Assembly: GCA_017893485.1 (NCBI GenBank)
Contig: CM030368.1
Coordinates: 179,595,654 to 179,659,653 of the forward strand
Direction of reading: 5' to 3'
Length of the DNA: 64,000 bases
DNA from: Hemerocallis citrina
Lineage: Eukaryota; Streptophyta; Magnoliopsida; Asparagales; Asphodelaceae
Shown: positions 45,462 through 57,419 of the stretch, in pieces
Layout: every line of letters begins with the position of its first letter
Numbering within the stretch: the stretch's first letter is position 1
The notes under the pieces: model-generated
Database searches by the model: none
What the model was told of the DNA's origin: nothing
What the model saw: only the letters and a program-made list of their open reading frames with translations
Made by a program: the position numbers and the translations under genes

Positions 45462-46303
45462 CAGTCTTCGGACGTTTGGGGGATGATTGTCATGAGCTCC
45501 AACTCTTTCTCTTCGATGTTTGGCTTGATTAGGACCTCGATGAGGACCATGCGATCAAACCCATCGAGAGACAGGGAAGCTAGCTTGGAGAGGGCATTTG
45601 CTTGCTTGTTTTGCTCGCAGGGGATGTGAATAACATTGGCTTCTTTGAACATGGCTAGAAGTTTCTTCACCTGTGACAAGTACTTGGCCATCCGACCATC
45701 CCTAGCTTCATAATCTCCTTGGACCTGGTTGATGACTAGTTGAGAGTCGCTAAATACCTCGACTCATAGTGCACCTGCTTTGCGTGCTAACTGAAGACTG
45801 GCAACTAGCGCTTCATATTCGGCCTCATTATTGGAGGAAGGAAAGTTGAGGCGCAGTGATTATTGAAGCATGAACTCAACGAGACCGAGCAAGATGATCC
45901 TGGCCCCGCTTCCTTCAAGGCAAGATGAACCATCAACATATACCTTTCAGAAAGGGGAATTTTCTTCTACTTCAGGAGAATCGGTAATGGTGGTTTTCAC
46001 TATCCATGGGCGATAGCTCATGTCATGTTGACTTAGTTCTATGGACCATTTCATTATCCAAGATATATGACCTCATTAATCATAGGAAATGAGCATGGAA
46101 GTAAGGGCAGAGCATGCGTGCAGCCGTGACCAATCCATATGCCATTTTTTCATCTTACAGTAGCGAAACTCGGCATCATGGAGTACCTTGCTTACATAAT
46201 AAAGTGGCTTGTGTACCTTGTCTTTTTCTCTAACCAAGACGGCATAGAGTGTTTGGTCTGAGGTGACAAGGTAAAGGTAAAGTTTCACCCGGCTCAGGAT
46301 TGC
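45462..46303 (-). pseudogene. Gypsy E RNase H region
   Basis: 46288-46076 reads L-Y-L-Y-L-V-T-S-D-Q-T-L-Y-A-V-L and P-L-Y-Y-V-S-K-V-L-H-D-A-E-F-R-Y (RT connection/RNase H-like). Then Y-V-D-G-S-S (RNase H catalytic Asp) near 45940, N-N-E-A-E-Y-E-A-L near 45825 (catalytic Glu) and F-S-D-S-Q-L-V-I-N near 45750 (Asp), followed by N-K-Q-A-N-A-L-S-K-L-A near 45600. Premature stops occur near 45764 and 45862. Confidence 0.85.
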
Positions 46304-49300
46304 TTAGGTGTAACACCCCGTAATTTTTAATACAGTATTTTGAATTAATAAATAATTTTTAAATCATTTTATTTAATTATTTTAAATTTTCGTAAAATTG
46401 ACATTTTCACACATGCAAAGCACGTGCAAATATTTTCGAAGTGTGGATTTAGAATTTTGAGTTTATGGAAAGTTCTATTATTTTTTATTGGTTATATTTT
46501 ATTTTTGGGATTTTTCTGAATAAAGAACTACTTTTGTAAATTTTTGAAAGAAAATGGTTTTCTTGTAAAAAATCGTTCAAGGGTGAAAATTGAACTTAAA
46601 AATTGTTTGGTTGCATTTAGGGCAATCTATTCAGTAGAAGGCTCAAAGAAATTAGATTATATCCATATTTGATTGATTTTTATTGATTTAATTGAATAAA
46701 CATATAATTACGCAATTTTGGGATTGTTGGGGACTTTATTGCAAATATTCTTCCTAGAGAGTAAAAGTCAGAAAATTTATTTGGAAAACCTAATCTTTAT
46801 TAGTAGATAATAATTCTAATTTTTCTGGATTCATACGAATATCTTATGGATTGTTTGCAAATATTACAAAGAGAATGACTTTTGTGCAAAATTGCCCGTT
46901 GGAGTAAAAAATTTGGATTTCGAAATTTTGGGATCCATATGTTGGTCGGCCATATCTGGGATGTGAAGAGATTTAATTTTAATTTACTTTAAATTAATTT
47001 GATTAACTAATAATTGGAAGGGATCCATATATGGAAATAAATAATTTTCTTAGGGGGGTAATTTGTAAATTTTTGTGAAACCCTAGAAGGCCAATCCCGG
47101 CCCTATATTAGGGGCAGCAGCCACCCATCCCTATTGTGAACTCAAAATATATTTTCTCATTATTTTCTTGGAGTTTAAAGATTGGATCTTGGACTTTTCC
47201 AAGTAGAACGCTTTTCTTTATTTCTATTATTGTTCTTCAAGTTGATTTTCTTTGAGTTGAGTGATACTTCTAGTATTTTGATGTGTTTTACTTATATTAT
47301 CAAGATGATTGAACTTATGGATGTTTACATGAACTAAAGATGCAATTTTTATGAGAGATGATCATGTTTTATTAATTTTGAATGTTAAATATTGACGATG
47401 GATGAAAAATCTTACTTGGGATCTATGAATTTAATTGTAGTTAATAAAGATATGTAGAAATAATTAGAACTTGCTCCATGCTCTTGAATTCATGCTTGAT
47501 TGATTAAAAAGTTGAGATCTTTCCATGTTATTTGTTTGTTTTTAATCATCAAAAATTGAAACTAAACATTAGGGTTAAAATAATTATTGTATGGATCGAA
47601 AGTAATTTATTTTGAAGTGGCTTATGCCTAAAAAATTAATATTTTTGCATAAAAAAATAAAACTAATGAGAATATATGTGACTGTAGATGTTAGATCATG
47701 GTGTATGATTCAAGAAACATGTTTTGGATAATTAAAAGATAAGATTTTTCATTGTTCTAATATTAAAGTAAAGTTGTATGATTTTATGTATTGTTGTATA
47801 TGTAAGAAGTATTTTTGGCAAGAATATATATAAAAAGAAATAATAAAAACCAACATTTTGGGATAGGTTTGGGTCTGGGGGTTGAACAGTAACCCCAAGC
47901 CATGGTTGCATTCGGCTGATTTTATTTCGGATTGGATTTTTTAGATGATTTTGAGTTTTTTGTGGGTGTGGCGTGTATGCTATGTTTGGGAAACTCTAGT
48001 ATGCATGTATAAGCATCTATATATGGGTTTAAACAAATATATATGAGTGGTTTGATTGAGTTTGGATGAGATTTTAAAGACATTGTATAGTCTGAACTGT
48101 CGTCTGTTTCAGTTTGGAACGAGATTTCGAATTAGTTGCTGATGGAATTACCTAAAACTTATTAAATAGAAATCGTATCTCACTGTGTCTAGTTTTCAGA
48201 ACATCTAACGGATCCTCAATCCGACTCATCAATTGTAAAATATGCAATTTCTACCACTGTACTGTCGTAGTTTCAGGTTTTTAAAATACCGACTAGTTTT
48301 CTGAATTTATTGAATATGAACCCTTTAAACCAATTTATTTAATTCCAGATTTTTATGGTGAATTCCTTGTTATGTTTTGGATATAATTATATTTTTCAGA
48401 ATTTAATATTGATTTTAGAATGTATTGTTTTAAGGAATGAAGTCGTGTAACTTTCAGGTTTTTGGATAAAAGATAGTTTCAAAATTTATCGAATATAAAC
48501 CCTTTAAACTAATTTATTTGAGCCCAGGTTTTTATGGTAGATTCCTTGATATGTTCTGCATTTAAGTGAATTTTTCTAGAATTTAATATTGATTTTAGAG
48601 TGCACTGTTTTGAGTAACAATATTGTATAATTTTCAGATTTTGTAAAAAATCTACTTTCCATAGATGAAATGTGCTTCCATACATATAAACGAGTTCTCA
48701 TGGAAATGTTGGTCGATTAAAAGGAATGTGATTACTGAAGAGCAATTTGTATAATTAAACCAAGTGGGGTTTTGATTTTGAGACTCTAGAGGGTGGATGT
48801 AAACCTAGCATGCCGGCAAATGAGATTTTGTGGAATTTTGGCCAGTGGGGCTTTCTGTTGTTGATTTTTGTACAAGGTAAGTCCGGTAGGGTACACCAAC
48901 TCTAGGGGGGATTGTAACTTAACTAATAAAAATAAACATAAGGACAAGCACTAGTTGGAGTTGTGAAGAAACTTGAGCAAACGTGAGTGGGGGGCTCTAT
49001 GTATAGTCGGGTGGATGTATTCAGGGACTGTTTGTCATGAGGAGGAGACGTGTCTCAATTAATTTTCGGGGCTATGAATGATAGGGCAGATGTACTCCGG
49101 GATTATGAATAGTCGGGCGGAAGGGAGACGGATCTCCAGTATTCCGGGCTAGAGCGACGCTTACGGGATGTTTGCGCGATGAAGGTTCTGTATGGCCGGG
49201 CGGATGGATTTTGGGACAGGAGCCAATATTTGTGAAATGTAAAAATCTTGTCTTTTGTCACTATTATAGAATTGCATGGCAGGGGATTGAACCCTATAAA

Positions 49301-51769
49301 GTGGAGAACGATAAGGGTTTGCGTCGTACCTATGTAGAATGGGATGCATAGAAACCGACAAGTATGCATTAGTAATCATCATGTGCATTTGTATTTTTCT
49401 TGACTTGTATTATGCATGCTTGTTTTCTATTTTCTTACACTTTACATTTAGCCTAGTTTCACCTGATGATTTATACTTCATTTATTGTTATTTCATGTTC
49501 CATTTGTTATTACTGTGTTAATATGTTTCACTTATTGACTTATGATTTTATTCTTTATGTTTCCATTTAAGTTTGTATTTTCTTTGAATATCACTCACAC
49601 CGTTTGTCATGCCCTGCTTCCCAAAAATACGGAATACGAGTATATGACATTGAACCAGCAAATGACTAACGTCACCCATAAACTGTTTATCCGATCAACT
49701 CAACAATATAATCAATACAGAACAATTGCGCAAGCATAATAATCTCACGAACAATAATACTTGGAATGAAGCAATATGAAATATCCAAATACAATAAACC
49801 AACGTCTAGAAATAAATAATAAAATCCGGGACATAAGCCCAATACAATAATAAATCCAAACACAATAATAACAAGTCTCAATACAATAGTTCAATAAAAT
49901 AACATTCAATTATAAAGCAATAGTTCTTTAGAAAGTTTGTTCTCTAATTCTAGCAGGCAATTCTCCATCAACACCTGTAAACACTTCATCTAAAAAGAGA
50001 AGAAAAATTGTCCTTAGAGCAAGTCATGGACAGCAAGTAGAGAAAGCAAAGAACAATGGAATAACGGTGTAATAATAAATTCAATGGATCAATAGGAATC
50101 AATAACATGGGACAATAATCAATAATCTTTATCATGATAATCGATGCAATGGCTATAAACAATGATTCAATATTCGGTAACAATAATCAATGATCAGTAT
50201 CAATAACACTTAGCCAATATTCGATATCAATATGAACAATATGCAATATTGATGTGGTGTCAATCCTTAAGTCTATTAATCATTTTAATCCTAACTAATG
50301 TAGCACTTCATGCGTCCCATTCATTTACCACATGGTTGCTACATACAAACAAGTTACGTTTAGACTTAGTGGTGAATTTTATAGTTCATGTACTCGGCAA
50401 CGATATACAATAATGAACGATGACCAAATCAATCGAGATACTGTAGTCAGTAATCTACAATTAATCGATGACTCATATGACCAATATGACCAATAGACCA
50501 ATAGACCAATAAATACGGAAACACGGGTCCCTCCTCCAAGTACAGTTCTTATATTGTCCATTACTAAAGTCAACCCTTAAACCTCGACTTGTTAATTATT
50601 TATCAATACAACAATACAATATGCAATATAAGACATGAGATAAACGATGGTAACAATAAGGAAATAATAGGATGATAACTTGAATTGGACAATTAGAATG
50701 ATGACAATGGGCATTAGGATCATGCAATGCAACATACACTTTAATTCATGCAATACTACGATATAGAACAATTAATCTATTAAAAATGGAATATAAAATT
50801 CTGGACAGTAAGAGTAGTCTATACAAAAATGTAGTTTTCTGCTGTTTTAGAACTCAAAAACTGAATCCATAAGAAATTCGAGAAGCTAGACTTCTACACG
50901 GTTCCAACGCATATTTAAAGTTCAAAATCCGACAACAGTAGCTAGGTCAATCACACCATTCTTTACATATTTTATGTTCAGGCAGAAATTCGACATCATG
51001 TTATATTATTTTTAGAATCAGAAAAAACTCGTTATAAAATTCATTAAAAATATTTATTAAACTCCTAAATATGTTAAGTACAATATGAAAATTTTCAGAG
51101 CAAAATTTTATCATTTGACCAGCCTTTTTACTGTTTAAACATGAAAGATACAAGAATCTGAAAATCTAGAATTAAAAACACAGTTGTACTAAAACGGGCA
51201 TAATTTTTGCTACATAACTCGGAATTTAGAAATTCAAGATGTTCTGGAAACTAGAAAGATAATGCTAAGATTCTTATTCAGAAGGTTTTCATTTTAAGAT
51301 CATTTACTGGGTCGAAAATAGCAGTCAACATATAACCAACAAGAAACATACAAGGTTTTGGGTATTTTTCATGAAACAAATTAATTAACATGATGGGTAT
51401 CAATTCTACTAGTCGATAAATTATTTTATCAGCTGATGAGTGCAAAACATGATAAATAAAATTAGAACACATACATACACTAATTTATCATCAATCAACC
51501 ATCAATCGATCAAATAACATACAACCTAGCAATTGTCTCTACAATAATTTATTTGTGTGATAATTATATGAACAACCCTATTATCAATTCTATATGCACA
51601 CATGAAAGATTCAATATTTGGAGTCAAAAGTAGCACGATGTTAAGTAAATTGGGGTTATCTCGTGTAAACCCTCAATATACCCAACATCGGAGATGAGCA
51701 ATGTATAATAGAATAAACGAAGGGATCTACTTGCAAGAGTTTCAACAAAACTTGAATTTGATACAATTA

Positions 51770-52490
51770 ACAATTCAAGAGGACAGTGACTTTCCTGTTA
51801 GAAGAAGAAATTGAATACCAAGAATAACGGGATAAGAATCCTGAAGCAACGAACTCAGGGAAGGTGGGGGCTAGGGCGGTCGACGAGGCAGACGGCGGTG
51901 CACAGGGAAGGTGGAGTGCAATAGAGGTGTGAGGCGAAGTCGCGGCTGGAGGTTGATGAGGGTGGAGTTGGGATGGTGGCCAAGGAGGACGGGGACAGGG
52001 TCGATGTGGGAGTAATGGCGTCAATGAGTTCAGGGCAACGATGGTTGGGTTCGATCGATGAAGACGATGGAGGCAAAGGAAGGTTGCTCGAAGGAGGAGT
52101 GACGTGCTTTGTTTCGGTAAAGAAACAGAGGAAGGAGGCGGGAGGTGGTTAAGGTGCTAGGGCGTGCAGTCGAAAGGGGAGCAGTCGATGGAAGGGGATG
52201 GGTTCGATGAGGCGATGAGGACGACGAGGACGGGAGTGCTCGGAGGATGAGCGGAGGCTGCAAGACAGAGGAGGGGGAGGATGGGGAGTTGGGTTCAGAG
52301 ATGGCGAGGCTGGAGGTAGGGGACAACTGTGGATGGGGAAGACGACAACGATGAGAGGCTGGCATTGCGGAGGCGATGGGAGGATGACGACGATGGCAAC
52401 GAAGGCGGTCAGAGGTGATGGCAATGGGAGGTGAGTTGGGGGAGAAGATGAACAGTAGGGGGTGTTTGAACAGTAGGGAGGGCGGTAGCA
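51770..52490 (-). other. GC-rich block of LTR G with long chance-like open frames
   Basis: A sharply GC-rich island in AT-rich sequence. On the minus strand frames of 85-153 codons are open and rich in Pro, Ser, His and Arg (e.g. MTPLLPHRPCPRPPWPPSQL). No domain is recognised, and several frames are open at once, which argues against a gene. LTR I has the same kind of block at the same place (57420-58300). It may be the transcribed leader of the LTR. Confidence 0.5.
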
Positions 52491-52684
52491 CATTATGGGG
52501 CGGCTAGGGTTAGGTTAGGGATTATGGTAGATTACAATAGTATTTATAGAATATATAGGATGTTGGGTTATTGGGTATATGGTTTGGATCCAATAAGAAT
52601 ATGGGCTTGGGTTTTGGGTTTAAAAAAATCAATTAGTGGGTATAAATTCAATAGGGAAAATTAACTAGCATTATAGGGTTTATA

Positions 52685-52975
52685 AAATAAAATAATAATA
52701 ATAATAGTATTAACAATAAAGATAACAATAATGCAATTAAGAAGAAAATACTACTGATAATGATAATAACAACAGTTATAATAGTATTAATGATAATAAC
52801 AATAATAACGATAACAATAATAATGATAATAACCATAATAACAAAAATAATAATACTAATAATAATAATACTAACATTAATAGTAATAATAATCATAATA
52901 GTAACAACAACAATAATAATAAGAGCAATAGAAATAATAATAATAGTAACAATAATAACAATAATAATAATATAA
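52685..52975. repeat. Degenerate AAT/ACA trinucleotide tract
   Basis: Almost only AATA, ACAATA and AGTAATA words over 290 bp. LTR I has a shorter equivalent at 58740-58925, so it is a family feature. Confidence 0.85.
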
Positions 52976-53661
52976 AAAAATGAAAAAAAAATCATGATGA
53001 TGATAGTAATAGCAATAATAACTACAGATTATCTAAAATAGAAATTGGGTTTAACACATTTATCAAAATAATCCAACTAAAAAAAATAAATTTGATTTGG
53101 GATAAAATGTAATTAGTCAATCAATAAGAAATGGGAAGTAAGATTAAAATACACCATTATTCAAAATGAGTAAATTTTCGATTATAAGACACTTTAATAC
53201 AAATCTGAAACGAATTTAGCACAAAATAATTTATTAAAATCAAATTGTAGAAAATACACGGAAAATACTTATTGTCAGAAATGGGGCTTACACTGTTATG
53301 GTTGACCCCTCTAATTTTGGGGGTTACGGATATCTCTAGCCTCATATTTTACAGGTAAGTACCATTAGCATGGAATTGGGAGCATGTGGTAGCACATTTA
53401 AATATGTATGCATATTTTGCAAAAGGAATGATTGTAAAAACAAAGTTATATTTATGGTGCTTTTAAATACCGTTGTGCTGTAAAAAAAATTGTAATTTAA
53501 AGTGTTTAAATTCCGCTGTGCTGTAGTAAAGAGAGTTAATGAAATGAAAAGTTTTAATTTTTCCCTGTGTTTATACTATGTTTATAATTACAATTGAAGT
53601 TGATGCTGTGAATTGCGCCACTTATTTGTAATTTTATTTATTGAAAATTCGGGGCACTGCA

Positions 53662-54404
53662 TTAGGAGTGGGAGATTGGCGAGGTATGCATTGAGTTATT
53701 TGAAGGCGGCTTGTTGTTCCTCCCCCCACTCGAAACCTTTTTCTCCTCGAAGGACTTTGAAGAATGACAGACATTTCTTCCCAGACTTGGAGAGGAATTA
53801 ACCAATGGCGGCTAAGCGCCTGGTGAGCTTCTGCACTTCTTTCACAGCGGCTGGAGTAAATATGTTGCGAATTGCTTGGATCTTTTCAGGACTAGCTTCG
53901 ATTTCTGGCTGGCTAACCATGAAGCCCAAGAACTTACCAGAGGAGACCCCGAAGGCACACTTTGAAGGATTCAACTGCATGTTATGAATTCGTAATTCTC
54001 CGAAGGCCTCTTGGAGATCGATCACATGGTCCTCTTTGTGAAGACTTTTGACTAACTTGTCAACTACTAAACTCCTTGTTCTTGCCATTTTGGGTTTTGA
54101 AGACCTTATTAACTAGGCATTGATAGGTGGCGCTAGAGTTCTTTAGGCTGGAAGGCATGAACCGATAGCAATAGAGACCTAGATTTGTTATGAAAGATGT
54201 CTTCGGAGTGTCGGAAGGAAACATTTGGATCTGGTTGTACCCAGAGAATCCGTCCATGAAAGTTAAGTGCTCATACCCGTAAGTGGCATCAATCAACTCA
54301 TCTATGCTTGGGAGTGGGAAGGGGTCTTTTGGACATGCCTTATTGAGGTCGGTGAAGTCTATGCACATTCTCCATTTACTGTTAGCTTCTTTAACCATCA
54401 CCAC
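53662..54404 (-). pseudogene. Gypsy E reverse transcriptase, catalytic motif lost
   Basis: From 54404: W-R-M-C-I-D-F-T-D-L-N-K-A-C-P-K-D, F-P-L-P-S-I-D, F-M-D-G-F-S-G-Y-N-Q-I (first catalytic Asp present) and F-I-T-N-L-G-L-Y-C-Y. At the Y-x-D-D position (about 54070-54060) the reading is V-V-D-K-L-V-K-S: the second Asp is Lys and the Tyr is Val. Then L-N-P-S-K-C-A-F-G-V and G-K-F-L-G-F-M-V. It ends with F-E-W-G-E-E-Q-Q-A-A-F near 53720, just before F. A stop lies at 53796-53798. Confidence 0.9.
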
Positions 54405-54518
54405 ATTTGCTAGTCACTCGGGATAGCTAACTTCTTGGATGAAACGTACGGCCAGAAGTTTGTTGACTTCTTCCTTGACAGCCTGTAACCTATCGGGAGC
54501 AAACTTGAGGGGCCTTTG

Positions 54519-54989
54519 TTAGATGGACTTGGCATCTCGGAACACGCTAAGGTGGTGCATGATTAGCTCTCCAGATATACTCGGTATGTCAGCTGAGGTC
54601 CAAGCGAAAAAGTCTTGGTACCCTCTTATCCAAGCAATGAGTTGACCTTTTTGTTGAAGAGGAAGGATTTTGCTTACACAGAAAAACTTGGTCAGATCCT
54701 CTTGGGAGAAAGGAATCTCCTCCAATTCATCCACGGGCTTGGAGTTTATATGACTCCTCTCTGACGGTAGTTTGATGGCTTCAAGTGAAAGGATCGAGCC
54801 CCCCATTGTAGCAGTATAACATGCTCGTGCCAGCTCTTGGCTCCCTACAACTTGGCCTACGCTTGCTGTTGTTGGAAACTTCATTTCCATGTGGCAACTG
54901 CATGAAAGGTTATCAGGCCCAGATGGCCAAATATTGCATTGTATGAGGCTCTGACGTCGACTACCATAAATTCTAGTGCCTCTGTTCAA
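54519..54989 (-). pseudogene. Gypsy E protease-RT linker
   Basis: 156 codons: ...E-M-K-F-P-T-T-A-S-V-G, then A-R-A-C-Y-T-A-T-M-G, matching the K-M-K-F-P-T ... A-R-S-C-Y-M-T-T segment of element J at 63860-63945. Then F-S-Q-E-D-L-T-K-F and D-F-F-A-W-T-S-A-D-I-P ('FAWSPEDMPGI'-type) before the RT. Confidence 0.8.
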
Positions 54990-55216
54990 GCAGCCGAGGC
55001 TTTTCCCTCCGTCACATCGAGTGTGATGATTCCTTTGATTTGGATGGGAGCAATGGAGAATTCGTAGAGTGTGTATCCGACAGGCTTGAGTCGGTCTCGG
55101 GGGAGCTTGAGACCATCAAATGCATTTAAGAAAAGAATGTTCACAGAGCTACCTTTGTCTACAAGAATGCGTCGTATCTCATAATTTGCCATGCAAAGGC
55201 TTATAACCAGTGCGTC
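54986..55216 (-). pseudogene. Gypsy E aspartic protease, cut by LTR H
   Basis: D-A-L-V-I-S-L-C-M-A-N-Y-E-I-R-R-I-L-V-D, then K-G-S-S-V-N-I-L-F-L. The active site is normally D-x-G-S-S; here V-D-K-G-S-S keeps Asp and Gly. Then G-I-I-T-L-D-V. The upstream part ends exactly at 55216 where LTR H begins, so the protease start is elsewhere or lost. Confidence 0.85.
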
Positions 55217-56675
55217 TGTCACGCCTCGCTTCCCAAAAATACGAAATACGAGTACATGACATTGGCCCAGCGAATGACTAATGTCACCCATAAGCTGTTT
55301 ATCTGATCAACTTAACAATATAATCAATACAGAACAATTGTGTAGGAAATAATAATAATCTCATGAACAATAATACTTAAAAAGAAGCAATATATAATAT
55401 CCAAGTACAGTAATAATCCAACATCTGGAAACAAATAGCAATATTCGGGACATAAGCCCAATACAATAATAAATCCCAATACAATAAGTTCATTTAAGCA
55501 ATAAAAAGCATTAAGTCTTTAGAATGTCTGTTTTCCAATTCCAGCAGGCAATTCTCCATCAACACCTGTAAGCACTTTATCTAAAAAAGAACAATAGAAT
55601 AACGTTATAACAATGAAGTCAATGGATCAATAGGAATCAATAACATGGCACGATAACAATAAATAACATGGTAATCGATGCAACGGTTCGGTATCAATAA
55701 CATTTAGACAATAATCGATATCAATAGGAACAATGATGAACAAAATGCAATGTCGATGTGATGCAAACCCTTAAGTCTATTATTCATTTTAATCCTAACT
55801 AATGCACGTACTACTGCATCCCATACTACAGGTTCGATGCATATAATCAATTTCGTTTAGACCGAGTGATGAATTATATAGATCATGTGTCACGCCCCGC
55901 TTCCCAAAATATGGAAATACGGCGCAAGACTAAGGCCCAGCGAATGGTGCGAACACACTATTCATAAGCTGTACAAGTAAACTCAACAACAAGATAATAA
56001 AACAATCCACGCAGGCATGTAAATCACAATTTGATAATGAAAATTTATGACATAGTCCATAAAAATAACCAACAACTGGGAAATACAATAGTTACGGGTC
56101 AAACAAGCCCGGATTACATTAAAGAGTTGCAAGAAAATAAAACACAAATTAAAGATAACATGCTAACAATAAACTAGAACACTTGGTCAGCGACACCTTC
56201 TGGTAACTCTCCATTTGGGTCTGCAAGTATATTATAATAATAGAAAAGAAAAGGAAAACAAGAAGACCCGTTAATACAAGTTACGGGCCGCAAGGGGGGT
56301 ACAAGCTAAGGAAAACAGGAACAAAAATAAAACAAAAGAAAAACAGGAAGAAGCAAGGAATCAAAGTAAGGGAAATGCAATAAGTAAACATGATATAAAC
56401 AAGGCAATATGAAACGAGTGACATATATAACAAATAATCAAGTAAACAAATATCGAATCAACATGAACATGTAACATGTAAGTGGATCATGCAAGTGCAC
56501 GTGTTAATCTTATGTCTAATGTTTAATTCTATCTAGGTAGCACTTTATGCATCCATCTTTTTACTACATGGTTTCTACTTGCAATCAGTTTCGTTTAGAT
56601 TTAGTGGTGGGTTTTATAGGTCACGTACTCGGGAAAAACATGTACATTCAATATTGTATCGAGATACGTGCAAAC

Positions 56676-56768
56676 TTGTAACGTGAAACATGTGAAGTGT
56701 AAACTTGTAACGTGAAACATGTAAACTTGTAATTTGCAATCTTGCAGTTTGTAACTTGAAACTTGCGT
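56676..56768. repeat. Minisatellite of LTR I
   Basis: Words AAACTTGTAACGTGAAACAT, AAACTTGTAATTTGCAATCT and GTAACTTGAAACTTG repeat over about 90 bp. G has (TATGACCAA)n-type repeats at 50477-50512 and H has (GATACATTGG)n at 59220-59300 in the same position of the LTR. Confidence 0.8.
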
Positions 56769-57419
56769 CGGGAAACCACGAGCTCCCGTCCGAGTACGCT
56801 CTTCTATATTGCCCACTACTTAAATCTTTCCCTTATACCCCGGCTTGTCACTTTTATTAATTTTATTAACAGGACCATAATGCAATGAGGACGATGTCAA
56901 GGTGTGGATAGGGAACATCAAGGAATTTTGCATGCAATATGTTCTAAGTAATGAGATTGTAAACATGTAGTTTAATGTCATATTTGGGTCTAATTCATGA
57001 TTACATATGTGGGTCTAATTTATTATTACATATATGGGTCCATAATATTTTAGGGTCATTTAAAATAATATTGTAACTACAAAGTGACTGATTACATGTA
57101 TAAAACTACGTCAAAAATTAAGGAAAAAATATACAACACTTAAAATTATTAACAAGGGTAAAATAGTCATTCACACCAATATGTATAACCCCCTAAAATT
57201 ACATATGTTTGTATTTATTTATGGTGTTCGTGTCATGCATAGGATAGCAAAGTATTCAGGATCTCATGTGAATACAGGATCGACGGATTAGGAATGTAAA
57301 CGAGTATCAATTGGACTTATGAATGCGAATTGGAGTGAAAAATAATATACTTGCGGTATTTTTACAAAGGTTTGTACTAAAACAAATAAAATTGTACAAG
57401 AGATACTTGCCTTTTTGAC

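Larger units (their letters stand above)
49605..53292 (-). mobile_element. Solo LTR 'G' (3.7 kb) nested in F
   Basis: Plus-strand edges TGTCATGCCCTGCTTCCC and GAAATGGGGCTTACA. Flanks CCGTT (49600-49604) and CTGTT (53293-53297) agree at four of five bases. It is the same family as H and I (TGTCACGCCCCGCTTCC start). By comparison with C, its edge at 49605 is the LTR 3' end, so it is on the minus strand. It contains a GC-rich block (51770-52490) and a degenerate ATA/ACA trinucleotide tract (52685-52975). Confidence 0.85.
46309..53661 (+). mobile_element. Solo LTR 'F' (about 3.7 kb without insert) in the E pol
   Basis: Begins TGTAACACCCCGTAATTT and ends ATTCGGGGCACTGCA, with TTAGG at 46304-46308 and 53662-53666. 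Pieces are 46309-49604 and 53293-53661, separated by solo LTR G. It is related to B, C and D: start sequence, an ACGTGC motif at 46420, and GGGATGCATAGAA near 49340. Removing it rejoins the Gypsy E reading between RT and RNase H. No internal domain or primer site. Confidence 0.88.
43080..55216 (-). mobile_element. Dead Gypsy element 'E' (Tat-related), interrupted by F/G and cut by H
   Basis: Minus-strand order: protease 55216-54986, linker to 54519, reverse transcriptase 54404-53798, [insertion F with G, 53661-46309], RNase H 46303-45690, integrase zinc finger 45461-45165, integrase core and C-terminus to about 44250, then tandem repeats. Protease and the following linker are closely similar in motif to the element at 61149-64000 (V-D-x-G-S-S-V-N-I, G-Y-T-L-x-x-F-S), so both belong to one lineage. 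gag and both LTRs are missing or unrecognised. Stops and frameshifts are numerous. Confidence 0.85.

Noticed and set aside
52030..52491. 153-codon minus-strand open frame in LTR G
   Set aside because: Overlaps equally open frames in the same GC-rich block; no recognisable motif.
52648..52995. 115-codon Ile-rich frame resembling a membrane protein
   Set aside because: It is the degenerate AAT/ACA trinucleotide tract read as Ile/Val; the opposite strand is equally open.
53645..53661. Right edge of solo LTR G placed at 53661
   Set aside because: The TTAGG duplication there pairs with 46304-46308 (element F). Comparison with I puts the G edge at 53292, where CTGTT matches the CCGTT left flank at four of five bases.
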